Shown piece after piece: positions 1 to 8,086 of a DNA stretch of 64,000 nt. This DNA is from Micromonospora kangleipakensis (GTDB taxonomy: Bacteria > Actinomycetota > Actinomycetes > Mycobacteriales > Micromonosporaceae): NCBI RefSeq assembly GCF_004217615.1, contig NZ_SHLD01000001.1, forward strand, positions 2,046,001 to 2,110,000. Direction: 5' to 3'. How positions within the stretch are numbered: the first letter of the stretch is position 1; every line of letters starts with the position of its first letter. The position numbers and the translations under genes were made by a program. The notes beneath the pieces are model-generated. The model was not told where the DNA came from, made no database searches, and saw only the letters and a list, made by a program, of their open reading frames with translations.

Positions 1-682
1 TCGGCGTGAGCGCCCGGCGCAGCCGGGACAGCGGCCGGTTGCCGCCGGTGTCGATGACGACGTCGTACCGCTGGTCGGGGAGGTCCTCGCGGGTGTAGTC
101 GACCACCTCCGCCGCGCCGAGGGAGCGGACCAGGTCGAGCTTGCCGGGCCCGCAGACGCCGGTGACGTGCGCGCCGGCCGCGCGGGCGAGCTGGACGGCG
201 TACGAGCCGACGCCGCCGCCGGCGCCGATGACCAGGACCCGCTGGCCGGGGCGTACCCGGGCGGCGTCGCGGACGGCGGTGAGCGCGGTCTGCCCGGAGA
301 CGGGGACGGCCGCGGCCTCGGCGTAGGTGAGGTTGGCGGGTTTCTGGGCGAGCCGGTCGGCGGGGGCGAGGGCGTACTCGGCGAAGCTGCCGGCGCCGGT
401 GCCGTAGACCGCGTCGCCGGGGGTGAACCCGGTGACGCCGGGGCCGACGGCGGTGACGAGGCCGGCCAGGTCCAGGCCGGGGACCCGGTTGCGGGGGCGG
501 CGCAGCCCGAAGCCGAGGCGCAGCGCGTAGGGCAGGCCGGTCATCAGGTGCCAGACGCCGGGGTCGACGCCGGCGGCGCGGACCCGCACGAGCACCTGGC
601 CGGGGCCGGCGGTCGGCGGGTCGACGTCGGCGAGGCGGAGCATGTCGGCCGGGCCGTACCGGTCCTGGACGATGGCCTTCAC
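1..682 (-). CDS. Medium-chain NADP-dependent oxidoreductase, 3' end outside window
   Basis: Translation from GTG at 682 reads MKAIVQDRYGPADMLRLADV and stays open for 227 codons to the window edge, so the C-terminus is missing. It has the alcohol dehydrogenase-like (GroES-like) N-terminal half, then a Rossmann fold with the dinucleotide loop VLVIGAGGGVGSYAVQLARA at about residues 148-167. This is the quinone-oxidoreductase/zinc-independent branch of the MDR family, which reduces quinones or enones with NADPH. The catalytic zinc cysteines of true alcohol dehydrogenases are not evident. Its start overlaps the end of the upstream XRE regulator gene by 4 bases, so the two are probably co-transcribed. 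Confidence 0.88.
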   Translation of the reverse strand, partial: MKAIVQDRYGPADMLRLADVDPPTAGPGQVLVRVRAAGVDPGVWHLMTGLPYALRLGFGLRRPRNRVPGLDLAGLVTAVGPGVTGFTPGDAVYGTGAGSFAEYALAPADRLAQKPANLTYAEAAAVPVSGQTALTAVRDAARVRPGQRVLVIGAGGGVGSYAVQLARAAGAHVTGVCGPGKLDLVRSLGAAEVVDYTREDLPDQRYDVVIDTGGNRPLSRLRRALTP

Positions 683-900
683 GATTCCTCCTGCGGGTAC
701 TGGAACACGTCGGTGAGGGGCACGGCGAAGACGGCGGCGATCTGGAAGGCCATTTCCAGCGAGGGGGAGTAGCGGCCCTGTTCGATGGCGATGACGGTCT
801 GTCGGGTGACGCCGATCCGGCGGGCCAGCTCGGCCTGGGTCATCTCGTCGTGGGCGAAGCGCAGCGCCCGGATGGTGTTGGTGATCCGGGTCGGCTTCAC
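679..900 (-). CDS. Small XRE-family transcriptional regulator
   Basis: A 73-aa protein that is almost only a lambda-repressor-type helix-turn-helix: MTQAELARRIGVTRQTVIAI is the HTH core, followed by EQGRYSPSLEMAFQIAAVF. This family (YozG-like, 65-75 aa) usually sits in an operon with a small multi-pass membrane protein, as here. The GTG at 900 overlaps the upstream stop as GTGA; a second GTG one codon earlier (903) is possible. It probably binds the large dyad at 1340-1401 upstream of the operon, but that is inference. Confidence 0.9.
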   Translation of the reverse strand: MKPTRITNTIRALRFAHDEMTQAELARRIGVTRQTVIAIEQGRYSPSLEMAFQIAAVFAVPLTDVFQYPQEES

Positions 901-1325
901 CACGACTGGAACCCCCGCCGGTAGGCGACGATCTTCGCGACCGAGCCGACCACCGCCGACAGCACGAAGCAGAGGTAGATGACGTTGGCGATCCAGAACT
1001 GGTCCCAGTCGGCGAGCGCCATCGCCAGGGCCGCGACTCCGCCGACGATCACGAAGGACTGGCCGATGTACTCGCCGAGCCGGTGGATCTCCCGGTCCCG
1101 CTGGTCCTTCTCGTTCGCCCCCTCGGGCGACACGATCGAGACCACGATGTTCAGCGCGATCGACGCGACGATCGCGGCGGCCACCGTCGCCAGCAGCGGG
1201 CCCGCGTAGGAGACGTCCGCGAGCGGGTCACCGTCCGCGCGGCCGAGGACCACCATCACGTACGCGGCATAGCCGGCGACCGCCACCAGCGCCATGATCC
1301 AGGCGCGCTTCTCTTCGAAGGCCAC
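897..1325 (-). CDS. Four-helix membrane protein paired with XRE regulator
   Basis: An integral membrane protein of 142 aa if started at GTG 1325, with four hydrophobic segments (around ALVAVAGYAAYVMVVLG, AGPLLATVAAAIVASIALNIV, FVIVGGVAALAMALAD and FWIANVIYLCFVLSAVVGSV). Function is unknown; such proteins accompany XRE regulators of the downstream type. An upstream in-frame GTG at 1382 would give 161 aa, but it would place the N-terminus across the dyad and promoter-like region. GTG 1325 is preceded by GGGGAG at a spacing of 6, so the shorter form is preferred. It overlaps the regulator gene by 4 bases. Confidence 0.75.
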   Translation of the reverse strand: MAFEEKRAWIMALVAVAGYAAYVMVVLGRADGDPLADVSYAGPLLATVAAAIVASIALNIVVSIVSPEGANEKDQRDREIHRLGEYIGQSFVIVGGVAALAMALADWDQFWIANVIYLCFVLSAVVGSVAKIVAYRRGFQSW

Positions 1326-1339
1326 CGAACTCTCCCCAG

Positions 1340-1401
1340 GTAAAGAATCTTTGACATCACGAGTGTCAAGCACAGCCGACACGATGTCAAGAATTCTTTA
1401 C
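1340..1401. promoter_or_regulatory. Large inverted repeat in divergent control region
   Basis: Left arm GTAAAGAATCTTTGACATC (1340-1358) and the reverse complement of the right arm, GTAAAGAATTCTTGACATC (1383-1401), match at 17 of 19 positions. Between them lie GTGTC/GACAC (1363-1367/1378-1382), and TTGACA/TGTCAA are nested at 1351-1369. TTGACA boxes occur on both strands. The site sits between the membrane-protein/XRE operon and the sigma factor gene, so it is a good candidate operator with promoters for one or both directions. Confidence 0.6.
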
Positions 1402-1436
1402 GTACTTGGAAAGGTCGGACCCGGCTGCTCTGATGA

Positions 1437-2711
1437 GTGGCCATGGGGGAGTCCGAGGCGCGGCACACCGTCGAGGCGGTCTGGCGGATGGAGTCCGGTC
1501 GGGTGGTCGCCGGACTGGCCGCGCTGGTCCGCGACGTCGGTCAGGCCGAGGAGCTGGCCCAGGACGCGCTCGTCGCCGCGCTGGAGTCGTGGCCGCGCGA
1601 CGGCGTACCGGCCAACCCGGGCGCCTGGCTGATGACCGTCGGCAAGCGCCGGGCCATCGACGCGCTGCGCCGACGGCAGACCGAGGAGCGCAAGGTCGCC
1701 GAACTCGGCCGCGACCTCGACGGCGAGGAGTTCACCCCCGACTTCGACGCCGCCGTCGAGGAACGCATCGAGGACGACCTGCTCCGGCTGATCTTCGTCG
1801 CCTGCCACCCGGTCCTCTCCCCGATCGCCCGGGCCGCGCTCACCCTCCGTCTGATCGGCGGCCTCACCACCGCCGAGATCGCCCGCGCCTTCCTCACCAC
1901 CGAGGCCACCGTCGGCCAGCGGATCACCCGCGCCAAGCAGACCCTCGCCACCGCCCGGGTGCCGTTCGAGGTCCCCGGCCCCGCCGAACGCGCCGAACGG
2001 ATCGGCTCCGTGCTGGAGGTCATCTACCTGATCTTCAACGAGGGCTACTCGGCCACCGCCGGCGACGACTGGATGCGCCCGACGCTCACCGAGGAGGCGC
2101 TGCGCCTGGCCCGCATCCTGCAGGGGCTGATGCCCGAGGAGCCCGAGGTGCACGGCCTGGCCGCGCTGCTGGAGATCCAGGCGTCCCGCACCGCCGCCCG
2201 CACCGGCCCCGACGGGGAGCCGGTCCTCCTCAACGACCAGGACCGCAGCCGCTGGGACCAGCTGCTCATCCGCCGCGGGCTCGCCGCCCTCGACCGGGCC
2301 CGGGCACTCGGCGGCACCCCCGGCCCGTACGCCGTCCAGGCCGAGATCGCCGCCTGCCACGCGCGGGCGCGTACCCCCGACCAGACCGACTGGGCGCGGA
2401 TCGCCGCCCTTTACGCGACCTTGGCTCGGCTCGTGCCCTCGCCCGTGGTGGAACTCAACCGGGCCGTCGCCGTCTCCTTCGCCGACGGCCCCGCCGCTGG
2501 GCTGGAACTGGCCCGCGCTCTGGCCGACGAACCGGCGCTGGCCACCTACCACCTGCTGCCGAGCGTGCTCGGCGACCTGCTCGCCAAGCTCGGCCGCCAC
2601 GACGAGGCCCGGTTGGAATTCGAGCGCGCCGCTTCCCTGACAGGCAACGAACGGGAACGGGCGCTGCTGCTCGACCGCGCCGCCGCCTGCGACCGCCAGA
2701 AAAAATCTTGA
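1437..2711 (+). CDS. ECF42-type RNA polymerase sigma factor with TPR-like tail
   Basis: A 424-aa alternative sigma factor. Region 2 is near the N-terminus (GQAEELAQDALVAALESWP about residues 35-53; ANPGAWLMTVGKRRAIDALR), region 4 follows (GGLTTAEIARAFLTTEATVG about 140-160), and then the long C-terminal extension (DUF6596 plus TPR-like helices, VVELNRAVAVSFADGPAAGL and GRHDEARLEFERA) that defines the ECF42 group. Usual ECF factors are about 200 aa, so the extension is a family trait. ECF42 factors are known to lie beside DGPF/YCII-domain proteins, which is seen two genes downstream. Start is GTG 1437 or ATG 1443; no strong ribosome site separates them. Confidence 0.9.
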   Translation: MAMGESEARHTVEAVWRMESGRVVAGLAALVRDVGQAEELAQDALVAALESWPRDGVPANPGAWLMTVGKRRAIDALRRRQTEERKVAELGRDLDGEEFTPDFDAAVEERIEDDLLRLIFVACHPVLSPIARAALTLRLIGGLTTAEIARAFLTTEATVGQRITRAKQTLATARVPFEVPGPAERAERIGSVLEVIYLIFNEGYSATAGDDWMRPTLTEEALRLARILQGLMPEEPEVHGLAALLEIQASRTAARTGPDGEPVLLNDQDRSRWDQLLIRRGLAALDRARALGGTPGPYAVQAEIAACHARARTPDQTDWARIAALYATLARLVPSPVVELNRAVAVSFADGPAAGLELARALADEPALATYHLLPSVLGDLLAKLGRHDEARLEFERAASLTGNERERALLLDRAAACDRQKKS

Positions 2712-2778
2712 GAGGTGATGTCGGATCCCGACCGACCCGATCGACGCGTCAGTGAGAGCCGATGACGAGGAGATCGAG

Positions 2779-3441
2779 ATGACCAGTACGACGATGCCGC
2801 GAAGCGGGGTCGCCGGCGCCCTGTCGACGCGGACCCTGCTCGCGGCCGGAATCGCCACCGGGCCGCTGTTCGGGGTGGTGGCGACGGCCCAGGTGCTCAC
2901 CCGGGACGGGTTCGACCTGAGCCGGCAGCCGCTCAGCCTGCTCGCCCTCGGTGAGCACGGCTGGATCCAGGTCGCCAACTTCGTACTCACCGGGTTGCTG
3001 GCGCTCGCCGGCGCCGCCGGGCTGCGACGGGCGCTGCGGGGCACGGTGGCCGGGAAGTGGGGCCCGGCGCTGGTGGCCGTCTTCGGCGTCGGCCTGGTCG
3101 TCGCCGGGGCGATGCCCTCCGACCCGAGCATGGGCTGGCCGGCCGGCGCGCCCGAAGGCTCGCCCGACTCGCTGAGCTGGCACGCCGTCGGTCACGGCGT
3201 CGGGGCCATGCTGGCCTTCGGGTCCCTCACCATCGCCTGCCTGGTCTTCGCCCGCCGGTACCTGCGCACCGGCCGGCGCGGCTGGGCGGTGTTCTCCCTG
3301 GCCTGCGCCCTGGCGACCGTCGTCGTCATGGCCTGGCCCGACCAGGACAGCATCAGCGTCCGGATGGCGCTGGGCTCGGTCTTCATCTTCGGGTGGCTCA
3401 CCGCCGTGTCCGCCCAGACCCGCACCGAGAGGAATCACTGA
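2779..3441 (+). CDS. DUF998 family membrane protein
   Basis: A 220-aa protein with about six membrane segments. The N-terminal part AGIATGPLFGVVATAQVLTR with the following FDLSRQPLSLLALGEHGWIQ is the hallmark of DUF998 proteins, whose biochemical role is unknown. ATG 2779 is chosen over GTG 2752 because GAGGAG lies 6 bases before it. It sits between the ECF42-like sigma gene and the DGPF gene, ending one base before the latter's ATG, so it is probably part of the sigma factor's regulon. Confidence 0.85.
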   Translation: MTSTTMPRSGVAGALSTRTLLAAGIATGPLFGVVATAQVLTRDGFDLSRQPLSLLALGEHGWIQVANFVLTGLLALAGAAGLRRALRGTVAGKWGPALVAVFGVGLVVAGAMPSDPSMGWPAGAPEGSPDSLSWHAVGHGVGAMLAFGSLTIACLVFARRYLRTGRRGWAVFSLACALATVVVMAWPDQDSISVRMALGSVFIFGWLTAVSAQTRTERNH

Positions 3442-3442
3442 G

Positions 3443-3814
3443 ATGCGCTACATGATCATGCACAAGCTGGACGAGGAAGTCCCGGGCAACTTCGACCCGA
3501 GCCCCGAGTTCATCAAGACGATGGGTGCCTTCATCGAGGAGGTCGTCCAGTCCGGGGTGCTGCTCGCCGCGGAGGGCCTCTGCTCGAGCAAGGAGGAGGC
3601 GGCCCGGATCACCGTGGAGAAGGGCAAGACCACCGTCACCGACGGGCCGTTCACCGAGACCAAGGAACTCATCGCCGGGTTCGCGCTGGTCGACGTGCGG
3701 TCCCGGGAAGAGGCGGTGGAGTGGGGCAAGCGGTTCACCGACGTCTTCACTCAGCACGGGATCGACGTCGAGGTGGACGTGCGGCGGGTCCACGAGCAGT
3801 CCGACCTCGGCTGA
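3443..3814 (+). CDS. YCII-related DGPF-domain protein
   Basis: A 123-aa single-domain protein of the YCII/DGPF family (dimeric ferredoxin-like fold). The name-giving motif is visible as TVTDGPFTETKELIAGFALV at about residues 60-80. The true function is unsettled; these proteins are the standard partners and presumed targets or modulators of ECF42 sigma factors, one of which is encoded at 1437. ATG 3443 follows the DUF998 stop by one base, indicating translational coupling. A strong hairpin follows at 3826. Confidence 0.9.
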   Translation: MRYMIMHKLDEEVPGNFDPSPEFIKTMGAFIEEVVQSGVLLAAEGLCSSKEEAARITVEKGKTTVTDGPFTETKELIAGFALVDVRSREEAVEWGKRFTDVFTQHGIDVEVDVRRVHEQSDLG

Positions 3815-3825
3815 CCGAACCGAGC

Positions 3826-3859
3826 GCGGGCGGGTGCTCCCGACGGGGCACCCGCCCGC
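3826..3859. terminator. Hairpin terminator after the sigma/DGPF operon
   Basis: A perfect 12-bp stem, GCGGGCGGGTGC (3826-3837) with GCACCCGCCCGC (3848-3859), and a 10-base loop. It has no T tract, as is usual in high-GC actinomycetes. It lies 12 bases after the DGPF gene's stop. Confidence 0.7.
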
Positions 3860-3895
3860 TCCGCTCGCCGGCTTCCGCCGCGTCACACCGATGAC

Positions 3896-3911
3896 GGATG
3901 ACTCGTCATCC
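3896..3911. promoter_or_regulatory. 16-base perfect palindrome-like dyad upstream of PNPOx fusion gene
   Basis: GGATGA-CTCG-TCATCC lies 4 bases before the preferred ATG at 3916. ATGAC at 3891 and GTCAT at 3905 add a shifted dyad. It could be an operator or a 5' RNA hairpin covering the ribosome site. No regulator is assigned. Confidence 0.35.
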
Positions 3912-3915
3912 AGGT

Positions 3916-4749
3916 ATGAGAAGCATCGTTCGCGTCGTCGCAGGTCTGCTCGGCCTGGCGGCGGTGACCGTCGGCGTCTGGGCGCTGGGCTGGCCCTCCT
4001 CCTTCAGCTCGGCGGTGGGGTTTCCGCCGCAGGAGCACTTCGTGCACGACGTGGGGGCGTTCCAGCTCGGCATCGGGGTGACCCTGCTGCTGGCGCTGAT
4101 CTGGGCGGACGCACTCGCCGTGGCGCTCGCCGGGTACCTGGTCGGCGGGGTGGCGCACACGGTGTCGCACGTTGTTGATGCCGACCTTGGCGGCAGTGCG
4201 ACGCAGACCTGGCTGGTCGGGTTGTCGTCGCTGCTGGCCGCCGTGGCGCTGGCAATCCGCTGCCGGGAGCTGGGCTGGGTGGTGGGCACCGTCGATCCCG
4301 CGCCGTCGCCGGCCTGGGCACCGTTCACCCGGCAGAAGACCGTCGTGGTGACCACGTTCCGCCGCGACGGCACCCCGGTCGGCACGCCGGTGAGCATCGC
4401 GGTCGCGGGCGAGCGGGCGTACGTGCGCAGCTTCGAGCTGGCCTGGAAGACCCGGCGCCTCCGCAACAACCCCCGGGTCGCCGTGGCGCCGTCGACCACG
4501 CGCGGCACGCCGACCGGCCCGGCCATCGAGGCCACCGCCCGCCGGCTGACCGGAGCGGAGTACGACCGCGCCGGCCGGGCGCTGGTACGCAAGCATCCGA
4601 TGCTGCACGGGGTGCTCGTGCCACTGATGCACCGACTCGGGCGACGCAAAACCGGCCGTACCGTCCACTTCGAGCTGACCCCGGTGACACCGACCGGACT
4701 TTCCGGAACCCTGACGGGGTCGGCGGACGTCGAAGGGGTGCGGAGGTGA
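3916..4749 (+). CDS. Membrane protein fused to F420/FMN-binding PNPOx-like domain
   Basis: A 277-aa fusion. Residues 1-120 form about four membrane helices (VRVVAGLLGLAAVTVGVWAL first; FQLGIGVTLLLALIWADALA second). Residues 135-270 are a split-barrel pyridoxamine-oxidase-like domain (TRQKTVVVTTFRRDGTPVGT, RSFELAWKTRRLRNNPRVAV), as found in the PPOX-class F420-dependent reductases of actinobacteria. An ATG at 3898 in frame would add six residues and overlap the dyad, so ATG 3916 is preferred. The natural substrate is unknown. The next gene starts 6 bases after the stop. Confidence 0.82.
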   Translation: MRSIVRVVAGLLGLAAVTVGVWALGWPSSFSSAVGFPPQEHFVHDVGAFQLGIGVTLLLALIWADALAVALAGYLVGGVAHTVSHVVDADLGGSATQTWLVGLSSLLAAVALAIRCRELGWVVGTVDPAPSPAWAPFTRQKTVVVTTFRRDGTPVGTPVSIAVAGERAYVRSFELAWKTRRLRNNPRVAVAPSTTRGTPTGPAIEATARRLTGAEYDRAGRALVRKHPMLHGVLVPLMHRLGRRKTGRTVHFELTPVTPTGLSGTLTGSADVEGVRR

Positions 4750-4755
4750 GCGGGG

Positions 4756-5649
4756 ATGGGCGGACGGCGCTGGTTGGTATGGGTCACCGTGGTGGCCGTG
4801 CTCGGTGGCTGCGGCGCGACCGGCAGCGGCCCCGGCGGGGATGACCTGGACAGGTTGCGCCAGCAGGCCCACGATGCCCTGACCCGGTATGACCAGGCGG
4901 TCCTCGACGCCGGTGGGGCGCAGAGCTTCGTGCCGGTCGGGGAGCTGACCGGCCAGCTCGGCGACTGGGAACCGGCAAACGGGGACACCAACAAGCAGGC
5001 ATTGCTCGCCGGTCGGGTCTTCCCCGCCACGGCGCTGCCCACCGCCGGGCAACCGACGGGGAAGGTGGTCTGGGAGAACGGCAGAACGCAGCCGGTTCCC
5101 CTGATGTCGGCCGAGGAGACGCTCGCGCAGCTGAGAGCGGCGGGCAGCGAGGACTGCGGGTGCGTACCCCTCGAGGTCACCGCCGCGCGCCTGACCACGG
5201 TGCGGATCCCCACCACCCGTGGCCCCGCCACGGCCCCGGCCTGGGAGTACACCCTCAAGGGCACGGCGGTGCGGCTGACCCGGATCGCGGTCGCCCCCTC
5301 GGCTGCCATCGTGGTGACGCCGCCGCGGTGGGGTCCCGAGCAGCCGCACGGCGGCCTGGCGATCGAGTCGGCAACCGGGACCACGACGAGCCGGCGGCTG
5401 ACCGTCGCCTTCACCGGCTCCCCGGGTCCCGCGAGCCATCCGTGCGGCGCCGACTACAGCGCGGAGGCCGTCGAGTCGGTCAACGCCGTCGTCGTGATCG
5501 TCATCGAGCACCGCCCCGCCGACGGCCCGGCGTGCGGGGATATCGGAGCGCGCCGCACCGCCACCGTCGACCTGGCGCAGCCGTTGGGGGAGCGGGCGGT
5601 CCTCGAGGTGCAGCAGGGCCTGCCGGTCGCGCTGACGCTCACCGGCTGA
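4756..5649 (+). CDS. Predicted secreted lipoprotein of unknown function
   Basis: A 297-aa protein with a short signal peptide ending in a lipobox (WVTVVAVLGGCGATGSG, Cys about residue 19), so it is expected to be lipid-anchored outside the membrane. The mature part has a charged helix (DDLDRLRQQAHDALTRYDQA) and a beta-rich region with four further cysteines. No enzymatic motif was recognised. It is the last gene of a likely two-gene operon with the PNPOx fusion. Confidence 0.75.
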   Translation: MGGRRWLVWVTVVAVLGGCGATGSGPGGDDLDRLRQQAHDALTRYDQAVLDAGGAQSFVPVGELTGQLGDWEPANGDTNKQALLAGRVFPATALPTAGQPTGKVVWENGRTQPVPLMSAEETLAQLRAAGSEDCGCVPLEVTAARLTTVRIPTTRGPATAPAWEYTLKGTAVRLTRIAVAPSAAIVVTPPRWGPEQPHGGLAIESATGTTTSRRLTVAFTGSPGPASHPCGADYSAEAVESVNAVVVIVIEHRPADGPACGDIGARRTATVDLAQPLGERAVLEVQQGLPVALTLTG

Positions 5650-5666
5650 CCCTCTTGACGGACTGG

Positions 5667-6020
5667 CTACATGAGCGAGACCTGGACGGCGACGTCGTGC
5701 TTCGGGTAGTGCGCCTCCACCTGATCCGCGCCGTACTTGTCGCGGAACATCTCCACGACGTGGCTGACCCGGTCGGGTTCGGTGATCGGGGTGGCGGTCG
5801 AGCTCAACGCCATTCCGTTCGAGGACACCTGGATCATCGGTGTCTGTCGGACGTTCTTGTACCACTGGCTGTCCGAGCCGGTTATCGGAACCAGGAAGAC
5901 GCTCTCTTCTTCCTGCACGAACCACACGGGGTGCGAGATCTGCCGTCCGGTCTTCCGGCCGGTCACGGTGATCTCTACCTCGCTGGCGCCGTCAAGCGCT
6001 TCTCTCACGGCCTTGGTCAC
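5667..6020 (-). CDS. Deazaflavin-dependent nitroreductase-family protein (DUF385)
   Basis: A 117-aa split-barrel protein. VEITVTGRKTGRQISHPVWF is the N-terminal signature of the DUF385/Ddn family, whose members use reduced F420. The C-terminus ends YPKHDVAVQVSLM. Start GTG 6020 is chosen because GGAGGA precedes it by 5-6 bases; the longer frame to 6116 adds residues not typical of the family. It converges on the lipoprotein gene with 17 bases between stops. Confidence 0.82.
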   Translation of the reverse strand: MTKAVREALDGASEVEITVTGRKTGRQISHPVWFVQEEESVFLVPITGSDSQWYKNVRQTPMIQVSSNGMALSSTATPITEPDRVSHVVEMFRDKYGADQVEAHYPKHDVAVQVSLM

Positions 6021-6585
6021 GGTGTCCTCCGAGAGTTTCCCCGACGTGCTCCCGCTTGCCAGGCTATGGACCTTCGCGGGAACTCGCCGCAGGTTCCGTG
6101 ACCCCGGCAGCAGCACCCGTCACGGGCACATCAAGGGGCGCAGGAGCGATCGTGTGCACGACTGGTCCCGCCCGGCTTTGTGGCACGCCGACGATCGATC
6201 GCCATCATGGGACGACCCCGGGTCCGCTTCACCGGGCGCACCGAAGCCGACGCCGAGGCGGTGCTCGCCGCCGCCGCGGCGCACGACGCCTGTCTCAGCG
6301 GCGCACCCGCCGACTGGGAGATCCCGGCCGGGTGCGCAGCATAGGAGCAGGCCGGGGGCATCGCGGGTGCCCCTCGTCCGATGTGGCCGCTGCCGGCCAC
6401 CGCCGCCGACACCGCGCCCACCGGCTGCATCCGGCCCGTCGGTCCATCCAGGAGTGGCGAACCGCCTCGTGGGTACACGAACAGTGATCGATCGGCTGCG
6501 GTGAGGAGGTGAGGGCGTGTCCTGGGCGAACCTGCGGAGTTATACCCCACGCCATGCCGAATCATCTTCACGAGAGGCGGCCCCG
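6021..6585. other. Intergenic stretch with weak small ORF and two hairpins
   Basis: No well-supported gene. ATG 6207 to TAG 6344 on the plus strand could encode a 45-aa peptide beginning MGRPRVRFTGRTEADAEAVL, with no clear ribosome site. Two short hairpins follow: GGGGCA/TGCCCC (6355-6373) and GTGGCC/GGCCAC (6383-6400). The part near 6517-6585 probably contains the promoter of the next gene. Confidence 0.4.
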
Positions 6586-7923
6586 GTGACGGAGGTGGAC
6601 AGGACCGATTCCGGTTGGCGTGCCCGCTGGGCGGCCCGCGAGAACAAGCGGCGGCGGCGCACCTACGAGGACCACGTCGAGGCCTGGTGCCTGCGGGGGG
6701 CTCGTCTGCAACGCCTGAGAGCCGCGGCCGAGGAGTTGCCGGTCGAATCGGCGGCCGGTCTGCCGGTGGGCCTCGCCGACGGCGAGGTCGTCGTCGCTGT
6801 GCAGCCGAAGGCGGAACTGGTGGAGGTCGACGACGGCCACGACGCGGACCTGCCCGTACCCGAACTCGCCGTCATCCCCGTCCGTTGGCCGAAGCGGGCG
6901 AACCGGTTGCCCAAGGGCCTGCGAGTAACCGACGCCGGCACCGCGGTGGTCACCGACCGCCGCCTGATCCTCCTGGGCCGCGAGAAACACCGCGAGTGGA
7001 CGTACGCGCAGGTGAGCGACCTCGCGCACCACACGAGGGCGCCCATCACGCTGTTGCACACCATCGGCGGCCGGCCGGTTGCCGGGCTCCGCGTCCCCCT
7101 GGCCGCCGCTGCCCGCTTCCGACTGAGGCTGACCATGGCGCACGCCGATTTCATCGGTCAGCGCCGCGTCGTCCTCGCCCGGCTGGACGAGGCGGTGGCC
7201 GCCAACCGGCGGTCGCGGCCGCCGGCGCCGGTGGTCGCCACGGCGGAGCACGCCCCGGCGGCGGCCCGCCTCGCCTACCCCGCGGTCGTTGCGGCCGCCG
7301 TCGCGCTCATCGCCCTGCCCACGTACGCCATGACGGTCGCCTCGCCCGACCGCCCGCAGGGTGCCTTCCACAATGGGGGCGCACCCATCACGCCGGGTGC
7401 CCTCCCCGGCACCGAGACAGCGCCCAGCGCCGCTCCCACCCCCGACCCGCCGGCACCCAGCGCCGCTCCCGCACCCGACCCGCCGGCGCCCAGCGCCGCT
7501 CCCGCCACCGACCCGCGGACGCCCGGCACCACCGCTACCCGCGCGGCGGATCCTGATGTGAGCACCGGCGCGCCGGCCCCCGGTCCGGTCGACCTGGGCG
7601 CGCCCCGGCCCCTCCCGACCCGGGGCCTCATCGACCCGGCACCGGCCCCTACCGGCTCGCCGGGCAAGCCGATGCCGGCGGACCGGTGCGGGGCCCCGGA
7701 GAACCCGTACGGCTACAACTACTGCGGGGGTTCCCTCGTCCGTGACCCGGCTCCCGGCGTGTGCAGTTGGTTCGTCTGCGTGGACGGCTTCTGGCAGGGC
7801 AGGGGTTACCTGACCGTGTGCGAGGACGGCAGGGTCGGCATGGTGGGCGGCACGACCGGGACGTGCCCGGAGCGCGCCGGCAGGAAAGAGCCGGTGTACG
7901 CGTATCAGCCGGCCGGAGGCTGA
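6586..7923 (+). CDS. Single-pass membrane protein with Pro/Ala stalk and Cys-rich C-terminus
   Basis: A 445-aa protein of unknown function. Residues about 1-215 are cytoplasmic, with an Arg/Lys-rich N-terminus and a PH-like segment (GTAVVTDRRLILLGREKHRE). One membrane helix follows (AVVAAAVALIALPTYAMTVA, about 230-250), then a Pro/Ala-rich stalk including three copies of an 11-residue unit, and a C-terminal module with seven cysteines (around RCGAPENPYGYNYCGG, GVCSWFVCVDGFW, LTVCEDGR and GTCPERAG), suggesting a disulfide-bonded extracellular domain. GTG 6586 is preferred over GTG 6517 because GAGAGGCGG lies just upstream. It could be a surface sensor or binding protein. Confidence 0.75.
   Translation: MTEVDRTDSGWRARWAARENKRRRRTYEDHVEAWCLRGARLQRLRAAAEELPVESAAGLPVGLADGEVVVAVQPKAELVEVDDGHDADLPVPELAVIPVRWPKRANRLPKGLRVTDAGTAVVTDRRLILLGREKHREWTYAQVSDLAHHTRAPITLLHTIGGRPVAGLRVPLAAAARFRLRLTMAHADFIGQRRVVLARLDEAVAANRRSRPPAPVVATAEHAPAAARLAYPAVVAAAVALIALPTYAMTVASPDRPQGAFHNGGAPITPGALPGTETAPSAAPTPDPPAPSAAPAPDPPAPSAAPATDPRTPGTTATRAADPDVSTGAPAPGPVDLGAPRPLPTRGLIDPAPAPTGSPGKPMPADRCGAPENPYGYNYCGGSLVRDPAPGVCSWFVCVDGFWQGRGYLTVCEDGRVGMVGGTTGTCPERAGRKEPVYAYQPAGG
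7420..7518 (+). repeat. Three 33-base tandem repeats in the Pro/Ala stalk
   Basis: Three head-to-tail 33-base units (7420-7452, 7453-7485, 7486-7518), each encoding a variant of APSAAPxxDPP. They make an extended linker between the membrane helix and the Cys-rich domain. Copy number may vary between strains. Confidence 0.85.
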
Positions 7924-8086
7924 GCGCTCACCCTGCAGGCTGCCGGAGGTCACGGTCTCCCCGAGCAACTCCGCCGACCTGCGCTGGGCAGCCCGCAGCC
8001 GCCGTAACGCCTGGGTAACTTTCGGTGCTCGCTGAGAGCCGGCTGTGAGAGGGTCGGAGGACTGCTGTCGAATCATGGGGGGTTCC

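Noticed and set aside
1398..3131. 577-aa minus-strand open frame
   Set aside because: It is antisense to the ECF42-like sigma and DUF998 genes and has no recognisable domain.
3883..5925. 680-aa minus-strand open frame
   Set aside because: It is antisense to the PNPOx fusion and lipoprotein genes; composition is the Arg/Gly/Pro-rich pattern of shadow frames and no domain is recognisable.
6207..6344. 45-aa small gene
   Set aside because: It has no ribosome site and no recognised family, so it is mentioned only within the intergenic entry.
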